From Phaeosaccion multiseriatum (Eukaryota; Ochrophyta, other classes): DNA of 64,000 nt. Made by a program: the position numbers and the translations under genes. The DNA lies in the NCBI GenBank assembly GCA_965112735.1, contig OZ218955.1, positions 2,852,001 to 2,916,000 of the forward strand. The letters run 5' to 3'. Positions within the stretch are counted from its first letter, which is position 1. The number at the start of each line of letters is the position of its first letter. A model generated the notes under the pieces. The model had not been told where the DNA came from. It did not search any database and saw nothing but the letters and a program-made list of their open reading frames with translations. Below are positions 47,800 through 59,166 of this stretch, one piece after another.

Positions 47800-49165
47800 A
47801 TGATGGAGCCGCCGCTGTCACCCTCCACCCTTGCCGGAGGCTTTGCTCACGGGGGGGAATCGCCGCACACCATTTCGCAACGGAACCGGATGAGACGGAT
47901 AAGGGATTTTGAGGCAGGCGTCAAGCGAGGGTTCCCTGATGAGGAGGAGGAGGAGGAGCACGCCACTGGTGAGATTCGGAAGCCCTTCAAACAGCAGGGC
48001 CGTGAGTCTTGCCAAGACACGGAGGGCGAGGATAGGGTGGATGGGGGCAAGAGGTATGCCTGCATGAGTAGAATGTACATGTGCTGAGGTTCGCTGTGTT
48101 CGTGCGGCTGTTCTGCGGCAGAGCACAGAGGTTTGGCCTTGCTTTGCCTCCCTTGAATCCCACCCAATCATCCTGTCCTTCCCCAGGGCCTTCCCTAATG
48201 GCACACGTGCACTCCTCCCCACTCCATCCCCCGTCCTCTCCGCTCGCCTATTGACCAATTCAATTCGCAATGGACAACAGCAGGCCTCGATTGGATCCAC
48301 GAGCATCCCGTTCTCGCTGCAGTCCTATGGCTGTTTAGCAAAGTCGTTGCCGGAACGAGCGACGATCGTGATGCAGATGGGATGAAGAAGAGCCGGAGTC
48401 GGGCAGCGCTGGCGGTGCAAGACGACAGCAAGGCGGGCAAGGCCTCGCGGGAACGGGATGACGGCGAAGACGACGGTGAGTGGTTGCAGGGACTCAGTGA
48501 CTTGACCCAGGATTCCAGACTTCGGCTGGAGCAATGCGCATGGGGGAGGTTTGATGAGCGCGTATGTAAACTGCCTATGAGGGTGTAAATGACGCGCCTG
48601 CTCGCTGACTTGTCCCCCTCTCCCCCCTCGGTGTTACTTTTCTCTCTCTGCTGATGATGATTGAGGCCTTTGCTAACACCTCTCCCAAAGAGTGCTGCAG
48701 GCAGGTGTCCCATCTCTCCGTTGGGATCCACATGCGCACCCCGTTTTCTTCTACTCTCTGAACCTCTCCCTCCTTCCCACACCCCTCCCGTTCTTCCACT
48801 CGCTCCCTCCCCCCTTACCTTCTCTTGTCATGCATGAAGACACGTCAGCACCTCTCGAGCTGCGCAGGCAAGAGACCATGACCCAACTACCGACCTATGA
48901 AGGGGAGGAAGGGGAAGCCTATCGCCCTCCTCGCTCCTTCGACACGAGGTTCGGCTACTTTGTCCACATACACACGCCCCCAACGGTTCGCTGGAGGTAC
49001 GGCCATGAGGCTTTCAACGCCGTGGTCCAGGCACGCAAGGAAGGGCGCAGAGTCGACCCTCAGATCGAGGAACTGGCCAAGGTTCACGCCGCGCGGGAGG
49101 CTGCCAAGTCTGCTGCCCGGCGGAGGAAAGAGGCAAGTTTGCTGCGCTTTCTGTCCAGCAGGTGA
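47800..49165 (+). CDS. Small single-helix membrane protein, unknown function
   Basis: Three exons (47800-48001, 48281-48475, 48849-49165) encode 237 aa; the junctions agree in phase (1, then 1), which supports the model although no family was recognised. The N-terminal 65 residues are hydrophilic with a poly-Glu run. Exon 2 supplies one hydrophobic helix (HPVLAAVLWLFSKVVAG) followed by a Lys/Arg/Asp-rich segment. Exon 3 starts APLELRRQETMTQLPTYEGE and has FDTRFGYFVHIHTPPTVRWR, then a basic helical tail (AAREAAKSAARRRKEAS). No signal peptide is present, so it could be a tail- or mid-anchored protein. The two possible ATGs (47800 and 47803) are adjacent. Confidence 0.58.
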
Positions 49166-49789
49166 AGGAGAAGAAGCAGCGCTGAAGTTTCGCTTTGCTG
49201 CCCGGCAGGGGAAGGAGAAGGAGAAGAAGCAGCGTTGCGTTGAAGGCGGTGACGACGCGAAAGAGTCAAAGGGAAGAGGGGGGGAGAACGAGAGTAAATT
49301 GCGTGAGCAGAGAGTGGGGAACGGGATAAATCCTTGTGACTTTGGACAGTCCTGTACATACACTACATACAGTGGAGGAGAGGAGAGGGGGAGGGGTGAG
49401 CAGGAAGGACATACAGGTACAGCTCAAGGGAGGAGGGAGACTTGCCCACTGCCCCTCGTGTACCATATTTGGAATACAGAACGGAATCGGAATGGATGGG
49501 GATGGGGAACAATGGTGGAGATAGAAGGGAAAGAGAATTCAGATACAGTTTTGAGGTCAACGCGGGCCGAGGAGAATAGATAGATAGACGGATAGAAAGA
49601 ACGGCCTCGCCCCGTGACGAGCGGTTTTGCGATCGGTCTCTGCAAACATACAGCGGAGCGGAAGGAGGGGACGCTTACCATAGAAGATCAGGAGGAGATG
49701 TCGGTAAGCAACAATGAAAGAAGAATAAAAGCATTCATTCTTTTGAATATATTTTGTTATGCGCAGCAACTTGCCTTTGCCCTATCAAC
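49166..49789. other. Convergent intergenic region
   Basis: It lies between the small membrane protein gene (+) and the FNIP-repeat gene (-). It starts with an imperfect repeat of the preceding coding end (CTGCCCGGC...GGAAGGAGAAG). No further gene is seen. Confidence 0.5.
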
Positions 49790-51535
49790 TCAGTAGCGAA
49801 TCACCTTCAGCCCCTTGGGTACATCTGCCGGCAACGGGCACCCCCTCCCAACCGTAAGCTTCCGCAGGCCAGCAGGCAGGCTCTCCAAAGGGCCGGAGTA
49901 GTGCCGGCCCAGCTCGAGAGTCCGGAGAGAAGGAGGTAGCTCCAGCGGGTGATTAAAGTCACACCCCAGCACTACTTCCTCCACCCCACAAGGAAGGACC
50001 AGGCGTTGATTAAAAGCAGAGTGACAGGAAAATCGAAGCTTCTTCAGCGAGGCAGGCAGGTCCAGAGGGAGGTTAAAGGCATTCCCCATCACCACCTCCT
50101 CCACACCACAAGGAAAGACCACCTGCTGATTGAACATCCTGCCCAAGCTGATCTTCTTCACAGAGGCAGGCAGGTCCAGAGGGAGGTTAAAGGCATCCCC
50201 CATCACCACCTCCTCCACACCACAAGGAAAGAACACCTGCTGATTGAACATCCGGCCGAAGCTGATCGTCTTCAGTGAAGCAGGCAGGTACAGAGGGAGG
50301 TTAAAGCCACAGCCCATCACCACCTCCTCCACGCGACTGGGCAGGACCAAGTGCTGATTGAAGTTCGATTCACAGTGAAATCTGATACTCTTCAGTGAGA
50401 GAGGAAGATCATTGAGAGGGAGGTCAAAGCCACGCCCCATATCCACCTCCTCCACACGACTGGGCAGGACCAAGTGCTGATTGAACGTCGATTCCCCAAC
50501 AAACCTGATCTTCTTCACAGAGGTCGGCAGGGTCAGAGGGAGGTTAAAGTGCTGCCCCATTGCCACCTCCTCCACACCCTCATGGAGGGTCACGACTTGA
50601 TTGAACTTCCTGCCGAAGCTGATCTTCTTCAGGGAGGTAGGTAGGCCCAAATGGAGATTGAAGGCGTTCCCCATCACCACCTCCACCACACCCTCATGGA
50701 GGGTCAGGTCTTGATTGAACGTAGATTCCCCAGTGAACTTGATCTTCTTCACCGAGGCAGGGAGGACTAGAGGCTTGTTGTAGTCCCGCCCCATGACCAC
50801 CTTCTCCACGCCTCCACTGTGAGGCAGGGCAATTTCCTGATTGAACTTGGAATCCCACTCAAATATGATGCTCTTCAGTGAGTCAGGGAGGTGCAGCAGA
50901 GGGTGGTCAAAGTCACCTCCCACCTCCACCTCCACCACACCACAAGGAAGATCCACGTGCTGATTGAAGCTCCACCCGAGTGTAATCTTCTTCAGAGAGG
51001 CAGGGAAGGTCAGAGGGAGGTTGTAGTTACGCCCCATCCTCAACACCTGCACCGTGGGTGGTATACACATCTTGGCCGGATTGAAAGAGTCGGGCAGAGT
51101 CAAGCGCTTGACCTTGACCGACGCTGGAAGCACCATCAACACATCCTGAACAGGGGCCTCATCATCGAGCTTCCTCATGGCCACCACGTGAAAGAAGCAT
51201 CTGCTGTCGGCAGCAGCAGCAGCAGTCTCACCAGGCGCAGCAGCAGTCCCAGCAGCACCAGTGGCCACGCCACGAAGCCTCTTCTCCTCCTCCTCCTTCT
51301 GGTGCTTCAGCAAGTTCAGCATACGGTGTTTGACATCGGCAGGCATGCGGTTGTCCATCACCAAAGCCCGGAAGGTCTTCTCGTCATCGACCGCCTTGCT
51401 CACTCCCCACAGAGCTTTTTCTCCTGGACTGTGCATGACCACAACTCTCAGGGCCATAGTGGCCAGCTCCGAAACACCACCCGTGACATCAAGGGCATTG
51501 CCATTCCCCTTCCCCCCTCCTACCATGGCCTCCAT
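49790..51535 (-). CDS. FNIP-repeat protein
   Basis: A single exon of 581 aa from the first ATG (MEAMVGGGK). The N-terminal part (about residues 1-140) has HSPGEKALWGVSKAVDDEKT and a Lys/Glu helix (LLKHQKEEEEKRL). From about residue 150 to the end there are around 18 repeats of 20-24 residues of the FNIP type. Two unit types alternate: FNLPLDLPASLKKISFGR and FNQQVVFPCGVEEVVMG. FNIP repeats are leucine-rich-like solenoids first known from Dictyostelium and also abundant in some giant viruses; they are thought to mediate protein binding. The lack of introns contrasts with its neighbours. Its function is unknown. An upstream in-frame extension to 51625 has only a non-ATG start. Confidence 0.82.
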   Translation of the reverse strand: MEAMVGGGKGNGNALDVTGGVSELATMALRVVVMHSPGEKALWGVSKAVDDEKTFRALVMDNRMPADVKHRMLNLLKHQKEEEEKRLRGVATGAAGTAAAPGETAAAAADSRCFFHVVAMRKLDDEAPVQDVLMVLPASVKVKRLTLPDSFNPAKMCIPPTVQVLRMGRNYNLPLTFPASLKKITLGWSFNQHVDLPCGVVEVEVGGDFDHPLLHLPDSLKSIIFEWDSKFNQEIALPHSGGVEKVVMGRDYNKPLVLPASVKKIKFTGESTFNQDLTLHEGVVEVVMGNAFNLHLGLPTSLKKISFGRKFNQVVTLHEGVEEVAMGQHFNLPLTLPTSVKKIRFVGESTFNQHLVLPSRVEEVDMGRGFDLPLNDLPLSLKSIRFHCESNFNQHLVLPSRVEEVVMGCGFNLPLYLPASLKTISFGRMFNQQVFFPCGVEEVVMGDAFNLPLDLPASVKKISLGRMFNQQVVFPCGVEEVVMGNAFNLPLDLPASLKKLRFSCHSAFNQRLVLPCGVEEVVLGCDFNHPLELPPSLRTLELGRHYSGPLESLPAGLRKLTVGRGCPLPADVPKGLKVIRY

Positions 51536-51764
51536 CCTTTTTCTTTTTCTTTCTCTTTTTTTTCTCTTAGTTCTCTCTTCCTCCTCCCGTTCCCCCCCCT
51601 TCTCCTCTCTACTCCCCTCCTTCAACAGAGCCTTCCTCCCATACAGCTGATGTTTGCTTCTCCCCTCTTACCTTTGGCTGCTCTTTTATTGATCTCTTTG
51701 TGAGAACAATCTTTGCGATTTTTATTTTTTTTTGGTTCCCCAGTTGGCTGGCTCTACGTTAGGG

Positions 51765-51819
51765 GTGCGTCACAAGAGTACTTAAAGTAAACAAGGAAAG
51801 TACCCTTGTGCGTCACAAG
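51765..51819. promoter_or_regulatory. Direct repeat GTGCGTCACAAG in FNIP-gene upstream region
   Basis: Two exact 12-bp copies, GTGCGTCACAAG at 51765-51776 and 51808-51819, flank AGTACTTAAAGTAAAC and AAGTACCC. This gives paired sites about 230 bp upstream of the FNIP-gene start. A regulatory role is an inference. Confidence 0.4.
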
Positions 51820-52069
51820 GCCAGTGAGCCAGCTGCTTGCTATTTGTGTGTGTGTGTGTAGAGAGAGAGCGTCTTCCAGCCATAGCTAGCAGAAAAAATG
51901 AGAGATGAAGGAGTCATTTAATGGTGGGAGAGGACTGTGGCTGGGAGATTGCAGACACTGCCTCTATCTCCCTTTCCAATGCTTAGCTGACTCAAACGCT
52001 CAAGCGTGTGCAAGAGAAAGAGAGAGAGGAAGGGAACATAGCTAATGCTCCAGGCGAGGTTTCTCGGGC

Positions 52070-52270
52070 TTTAGGCTTCTGGGCCGTAGCCCGGCCCCCT
52101 CCAGGCTTCGGGCTTCTGGCCGCAGGCCAGTGGTCAGGCTTCAGGCTTCTCAGGCTGGGAGAAAAATGGGGGACTTGGCAGGCTTCTCGCTACTTTCTGC
52201 AGGCTTCTGGCCGCAGGCCAGCCGCAGGCTTCTTACTTTCGGCCGCAGGCCGCCGCAGGCTTCTGCTTTA
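52070..52270 (+). repeat. Cluster of GGCTTCTGGCCGCAGGCC repeats
   Basis: Imperfect copies of GGCTTCTGGCCGCAGGCC, GCAGGCTTCT and GGCCGCAGGCC repeat about ten times. GGCCGCAGGCC contains partly self-complementary GGCC ends that could form small hairpins. Confidence 0.7.
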
Positions 52271-53220
52271 TCGGGGGGCCGAGAAACCTCGCCTGGAGCC
52301 GAAACGTATCGCTCTCATTCTCTTTTTGTGGTCTTGTGGCAACCGTGGAGAGCGCTGCTGCACCTCCCTCCTCAATGCCTGCTGTATGACGGCATGACTC
52401 CATCATGTCATCTCCAGCCCTCGTGTCCATCTGCAGGTAACGGGTAGTCTTTCTTAACTTTGAGCGTACCTCTCCAACCTTACGCCTCCTCATGCTAGCA
52501 TCCTACGAGGCAGCAGCCCTGCACAGGCAGGGCATCAGGGCAGGTGTTCATCAGGCTGAGGCCAAGAGGACGAGAGTCCGGAGCGGAAAGAAGCAGCTAA
52601 AGGCACACCCTCACTCGAGTGCTCCTGAGCTACCGCTTCGTTGGCGTCGCCGCACTGGCAAAAGTGTATGCATGGGCAGGGGAACAGGCATATGGGCAGG
52701 GCAGGGCAGGGCGCGCGCCAGCAGGCTCTATCCGCTGTTGGCGTGAGTGCATAGCATCACACGCTGCCTATCGAGAGAAAGCCATAGCGTATCTATCAGG
52801 GCACGACATCACACCTCCTGCCCTACACTGGCAATGCACTGGCACTACACTGCACCAGTGCACACGACCTGGAGGTGATGTCATCGACTTCCCTTCTCAC
52901 TCCCCAGCCTTGTCTGCGCCTAAATCTCACGGCCACTGAGGCCAGCTTCGATTGCATGATGGCTGCTGCTTTGCGGATACATTTTCCGTTGCGAGGGCTG
53001 GCAAGGGGGCAACGGGTTCGAACGGGTATGTGTCAATTCGCAGGCATATGGGCCCAACAGGCCCTTTCCCCCCTCTTGTCGTGTACTCCATACGTCCCCC
53101 CCCAGAGCCCACTTTTGGAGAAGGGATGAAAGAGAAGCTACCCTCAGATTGAGGAGAAGACGCCCGTCCTGCCTGGCGATAGGCGTGGCTTGTTAATTTG
53201 GGAGAAAGGAGAGCAAAACC

Positions 53221-54425
53221 ATGCTGTTTGAGGAACATGAGGGGGGCGAAGAGGAGGACACGTTCGGCGGTGTGAGCCCTGCTTCTGCCAGAGGGAGGAG
53301 CAGTGCCGGCTCGTTGGGATGGGGAGAAGCTCCAGCAGCACCTGCCACCGCACCTGCCGCACCAGCAGTGGCAGAGCCAGCAGCCGTGATCAAAGCCTAC
53401 GAGAGCAACAACGGAGATGGAGGGGGAGGGGGGGAAAGAAAGTCTTCGAGGTTCGGCTTCTCTACCTTCCTGGAGCGGGCCAAGAGAGCCAAAGACAGCG
53501 TACAGGAGGTCCGGTCAAAGGTGAAGGAGGCGATCAACAGCCTAGACAATGGAGAGTATGATGACGATGACAAGCGGGGAGCTGGTGGGGAAGGTTATGA
53601 TGAAGGAAATGATACCGATTATGAGGAGGATGATGGTAGCACGGCGCAGCAGGTCCTTGTGCTCATCCAGGAGCTGGAGTCCGCCACGCTCCTCGGCGAC
53701 AGGATGGTGGCCCTTCGGAAGCTTGTCGCCCTCGGAGAGGCAGGAGGCGCGTGTCGGGTGAGGAAGAGGTCGGCGGCAGCAGCGGTGGTGGCGCCTCTCG
53801 TCGCGGTGCTGAAGGAAGCCATCGACTTTGAACCCTACTTTGCTCAGACAGCGCTGCAGGCTGTGCACGCGCTTTGCCTACCAATAGAGAGAGGGACCGG
53901 AGGACGCAGCAGCAGCAGCAGCAGCACGGAAGTAGCAGGAACAACAGCAGCGGCAGCCGTGACGACGTCCGCGGTCGGGGAAGGAGGAGTCAAGGCCCTC
54001 GCGATCGACTTCCTCCTCGCGGGGGGCGTGGAGGCAGTGCTCCCCCTGCTGCAGGACCGCTTCCAGCTCGTGCGCATCGACGCGCTGTCCCTCCTCAAGG
54101 CCCTCCACAGGTGCCTGGGGACGGTATTGCTGCCCCCTCCTCCTACCGTCCCTACCGGTGGTATCAGTGAGGATACTGCTACTCCTGAGAGCAGTAGTAG
54201 AAGCCCTGCTGGTGCTGATGCTGGCGGGGGCGGGTCCACCAGCGTGGGAGAGAGAGTGGTGCGATATCCCATGGGCATGCAAGCGGTGGTGGATCTACTG
54301 GACGATGGCTGGGAGGAGGTGCGCACACACGCGCTGCAGCTGCTGCACGGGATGCTGTGCGATCAGGAGGCGGTGTCACCCGACATGCAGGTACGTTTGT
54401 GTGTATGTGTCTGTGTGCGTGTGCG

Positions 54426-54470
<45 letters not shown>

Positions 54471-54673
54471 TACGTACGTGTGTATGTGTATGTCTGAGGA
54501 ACGAACCCGTGGTGGGCGACTCATCTGCAGGCATACAGGCATGGCAATACGGCATTGTGGGCACGCAGGTAGAGGGGGAGACAGTTGATTCATGGTAGAC
54601 TTAGTGAAGTGACCCTAGCGGGGACCAACAAGGGCAATTCTAGTTATTCGAGCACCCGCTTCTTTTCCCTCAC

Positions 54674-54705
<32 letters not shown>

Positions 54706-56116
54706 ATTGTTGTTATTGTTATTGTTGTCGTCAATGCTGTTGTTTTATGCAGAATGTAATCGCTTTCTCGGAGGGCTTTCACAAACTCTGGTCCATCATC
54801 GAAGCAGGGGGCACAGACAGAAGCAGAGGCAGAGGCAAAGCTAACAGCAAAGTGGCAGCGCAGTGCCTCGCTGTAATGGCAGCCACGTGCGCAGGCAACG
54901 CCCTGACCGCCAAGCTCTTTGTGGGGGGCGGTTATTTGACACCCCTGGCCACAGTCCTCACCTTGCAAGGCGAAGACTTGATCGTCCCGAGGGCGAAGCG
55001 GCGGCGACGAGGGGGTAGATACGAGGAGGAGGAAGATGAGGATGAGGATGAGGACGACGAAGAGGAGGAGGAGGAGGAGGAGGAGGAGGAGGAGCAAGGG
55101 AAGCAACAAAGCCTTTCTCACCACATTCCGCCGCAGCGTCAGGAGCTACTGAGGCAGGGAGTACGACTGCTGTGCATGTTGTGCGACGACGAAAAAGGAG
55201 GAGGAGGAGGAGGAGGAGGAGGAGGAGGAGGAGGAGAAGAAGGAGGACAGGGGCAGGGACCTCCACCCCCTCCTGAGACGCTCGCCACCCGGAGAGCCGT
55301 GGGCAAGGCACCGGGCATCATGGACGCGTTGGTAGACCTTGCCTTCTCTCTACCCGAGGTGCGCTCTGTGCTCACCTGGGCGGAGTACGGCCTAGGCCCT
55401 GAGGTGCAGGAGGGGGCGTTGTCTGGGCTGATGCTGCTCCTGAGTGGCGGTGAGGGCGTGCAGGACAATAAGGATATCTTCTCTCGCACTGCTTTGCTAG
55501 GGGCTCCCATGGCCATTACCATCCAGGGCAAAGCGGAGATGGTACGGACTACGTCGGCGGCCTCGGCGGGGCTGGTGCTGGAGATTGTCTTTGAGCTGCT
55601 CACAGCGCCGACGACTCCTCCTCCTCCTGCTGCTGCTGCTGCTGCTGCTGTATCACCAGCGAGTGTGTCAGGAGCAGGAGGAAGAAGGTCAGTGACGAGA
55701 GTGAAGGGTGCCATGATGGGGCTGCTCGACACCTTCCTGACGGGCAACGAGGGATGGCTGTTGCAGGTCATGGTGAGAGTCAAGAGCCTGCACACCGCCA
55801 CGGAGTCGCTGCAGCAGCAACAGCAGCAGGAGTACCTAGCCGCGCTGGAGAGAGGAGAAGGCGGGGGGAGAGAGAGAGACGACGGGGGGGGGAGAGGAGA
55901 TCTCAATGGGAAGCTCAACGGGGAGGTAGCGGGGCCTGTAGCGGCGTCAGCTCCTTCATCTTCTTCTCCAGGCTTTCTAAGCATGCTGTGGGGGGGGAGA
56001 GGCAGCAGCAGTGACGACAAAGCCAACCTGCTTGCCAACGAGGCCATGGTGCTGGCCAAGAAGCTCGGTGCGTAAGACACTTGCCTGTTTGCGGGGCGGG
56101 GTAATCGGGGTGCTCT

Positions 56117-56148
<32 letters not shown>

Positions 56149-58383
56149 ATTGCGAGGGGGGTGGCCTCTTTGGCACTGCGCTTTTGCTTCCCTTGGAGGT
56201 GGACGAATGGACCGACTGTTAGGCTGACAGTCGGTTAGATGAGATGGACAGAAGGCAAAGAGAGGGGGGGGGGGGGGGGTTCTATCCCTTCCACATCGGG
56301 TCTCCTTCTGCTCCGAAAGCTCCTCACTGTCATGTCAAATCGGGCCTCTGACACTCGGGCCCCTTATCCCAACACCCCGCTCCATATCCTGACACCCACT
56401 CCGCCCCCCCCCCTCTTGCCCCCTCTTCTCTGCTTCTTCTCAGAGCTCTCGAGCGGCAACAAGGGAGGAGGCTTCGAGGACGAGGCCATGGAACTGAGTG
56501 CGGGGGGCAGGGAGGGATACTCGGGTGAAAGAGGAGGTGGGGACGACCAACAGGGGTGGCAGCAGAGGAGGGGGGGTGGGGATGGGAATGGAGCAGCAGA
56601 AGGAGCAGAATGCACCGGACGGCAGCAGAATAGGGAGGCCGCCATCAGCAAGGCTGCGCTGCTGCTGAGCGGCGTGCTGCAAAAGGCCCTCTTGAAGGAG
56701 AGGGTGTCAGGACGGGGTCCATCATCGTCACAGGTGCCAGGACACAGTAGCAGCAGTCGGACGGCCTTGGTGGAGGCAGCTACTGTCTCGCTGTCCGTTC
56801 TCCAGCGCTGCCTCCTTGTGGGTGGAACAGATGTGCGAGCTTGCTTCGCAGAGATTCGTATTCAGACCCAGATACCACCAGAGCGGCAACACATACCAGC
56901 AGCAGCGGAGGAGGCTGATGCCGCTCTTTCACCCACTACTCCTGCGCGGTACTCGTACTGCAGCGCGTTGCAGGGGGCACTCGACGTGCTGACAGGGGGC
57001 TACCACGTGCTCTGCCTCACCAGAGAGGGGGTGATCGCCAACCATGACCGGGTTGGACCGTTGGTGCTCTGCGAGTTCCTGCGGTCGATGGCGACGCTGC
57101 TGACCCTCTGGACCTACGACTCTCCGCACGTCGTGTATCAGGTCACTCGGAATGGGGCCAATTTGCGCTTGCTGGGCCTGCTGGGGAAGGGTCTGAGAGC
57201 CGCCACCGTTGCCGCACAGCAGAGGGCGGCGAGTCGGGATGGGGAGGCGGAGTCTTCTCGAGGAGGGGGCAATGGAGAGGTGGAGATGAAGAGAGAGAGG
57301 GAGACGAAGAGTGAGAAGGAGAGCAAGGGCGAGAGCAAGGGCTTGCGCGAGAGCGATGTTTTGCTCGGGGCAGCGGTAGACGAATTGAGCTGTGCCGTGG
57401 CAGTGCTGGTGGGGGCCCTCATCGTTGGAGCAAAGGAGGGGCAGGGACGGGACGCCCAGCTCGTGCAAGTGCTGCTGCAGAAGGTGGAGCTGTACGGATA
57501 CGCGGAGGCCATCGAGACGGCACGGGGCAAGCTGGGGACATACTTAGCAGTGGCGAAGCTATCGCTTTCCTCCTCCTCATCATCAGTAGGTCCTTCCCTA
57601 ACTTCTCCTTCTGTCGGTGAGGAAGGAGGAGAAAGAGGAGGAGGAGGAGGAGGAGGAGGGGCTTCTGCTGCTAACAGTAATCCTGCGCAGAGGAGCGAGT
57701 ACGCTACTGCGCTTGTGCTGTCTTCGGTCATTCGTGAAGCACAAGGGAAAGTCGTGGACCTGTTGGTGCAAATGGGAACGGAGGAGGTGGGAAGAGAAGA
57801 AGGGGGAGAAGGAGGAGGAGAAGAGGGGGGATTAGGGGAGGAGGATAGCGCTGGCAAGAGTGCTGGCAAAGGGGACAGAGGGGTTAAGACCAAACTGGAG
57901 CAATGCAGAGAGGTGGTGGCGGCGCTGACGGCATCCATGACGACATTGGAGAGGCGCCTCGCGGAGTCAGAGGCCGGCATGGCGGCGGTGGAGCAGCACA
58001 ATGGGCTGCAGAGGCAGGAGCTCTTGTGTGTGAAGGAGGAGAGGGAGGCTGCTCGCACTGCGGCGGAGGCTGCGGCAACGGCCTTAGCGACCGCTGAGGC
58101 GGAGGGGGTGGCGATTCGGGAGGCATCGGCAACAGCATTGGCAGCAGCCGAGGCAAGGGCCGAGGAGAAGAGTGCCCCTCATCAAGAGAGCGAAGAGCAG
58201 GTTCATTTGCTATTGCAGCAGAACAAGCAGGCAGGGGAGGAGGCGGCGAAGAGCATCGCAGCCCTGCAGGAAGAAGTGGAGGGGCTGCGAAGTGTGCTCA
58301 AAGAGAGGGATGCCGTGGTGCAGCAGTGGGAGGCCTATGCCAATGACCTGAACGAGCAAGTTAGAGGTCTGCAAGAAGCTCAG

Positions 58384-58426
<43 letters not shown>

Positions 58427-59102
58427 GGCTCGCTGGTGACACAGGGGACGGTGTCGGCCAGGGTCAGGGCGAGGGTCAGGGTCAGGTGGGGTCACGTACG
58501 GAGCAGGATGAGGCAGCACGGGTGGGGGCGGAGGCGGCCTTAGAAGCGAAGGTTTCCGAGCAGAGAGATTTGATCGCCGAGCTGCAGGCCCGCCTTAGCA
58601 GCAGTAGCAGCGGCGGTAATGGGGTCGACTTCGGGGCCCCTTCTGGGACAGGAATAGATTGGATGAGTGGTGGTGCGAATGGCGACGGCGGTGGTGCAGG
58701 TGAGGAAGGGGGGGGGGAGGCGTGGCCACCACCGGCGAAGGGCTTCGAAGCACCACCATCCGCAGCAGCAGTAACAGCGGAGGTGCTGAAGGAGCAAGAG
58801 CAGCAGACAGACATGGATGTGGGCGTCTCATCAATAGCAGGAGGAGAAGGGGAGGGTGGCGTAGCGGCCGAAGCGGAGCAAGCAGAGCACGTGCAAGCCC
58901 TGCAGGAAGACATCCGTCGACTGGAGGCCATGATGGCGCTCCGGCAGGAGAGGCAGGAGGCGGAGGTTACGCGGCTCAAGGGAGACCTGGCTCGGCAACA
59001 GGAGGAGGTGGGCACGTTGAAGAGTGAGGTGGAGGAGAGGAACGGGTGGGTGACCCAGTGGACGGAGTATTCGCAGAAGCTGCAGGCTGAGATTGCAGAG
59101 AT

Positions 59103-59166
<64 letters not shown>

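Larger units (their letters stand above)
51536..53220. other. Divergent intergenic region
   Basis: It contains the promoters of the FNIP-repeat gene (-) and the p115-like gene (+). Near the first is a T-rich stretch (51538-51570 and 51718-51733) and a direct repeat. Further on are clusters of GGCCGCAGGCC-type elements and CATATGGGC motifs. No gene was supported. Confidence 0.5.

Noticed and set aside
51536-51625. N-terminal extension of the FNIP protein (basic Lys/Arg/Glu stretch)
   Set aside because: There is no ATG in the extension; the sequence is a pyrimidine-rich leader on the plus strand, and the ATG at 51535 is the first.
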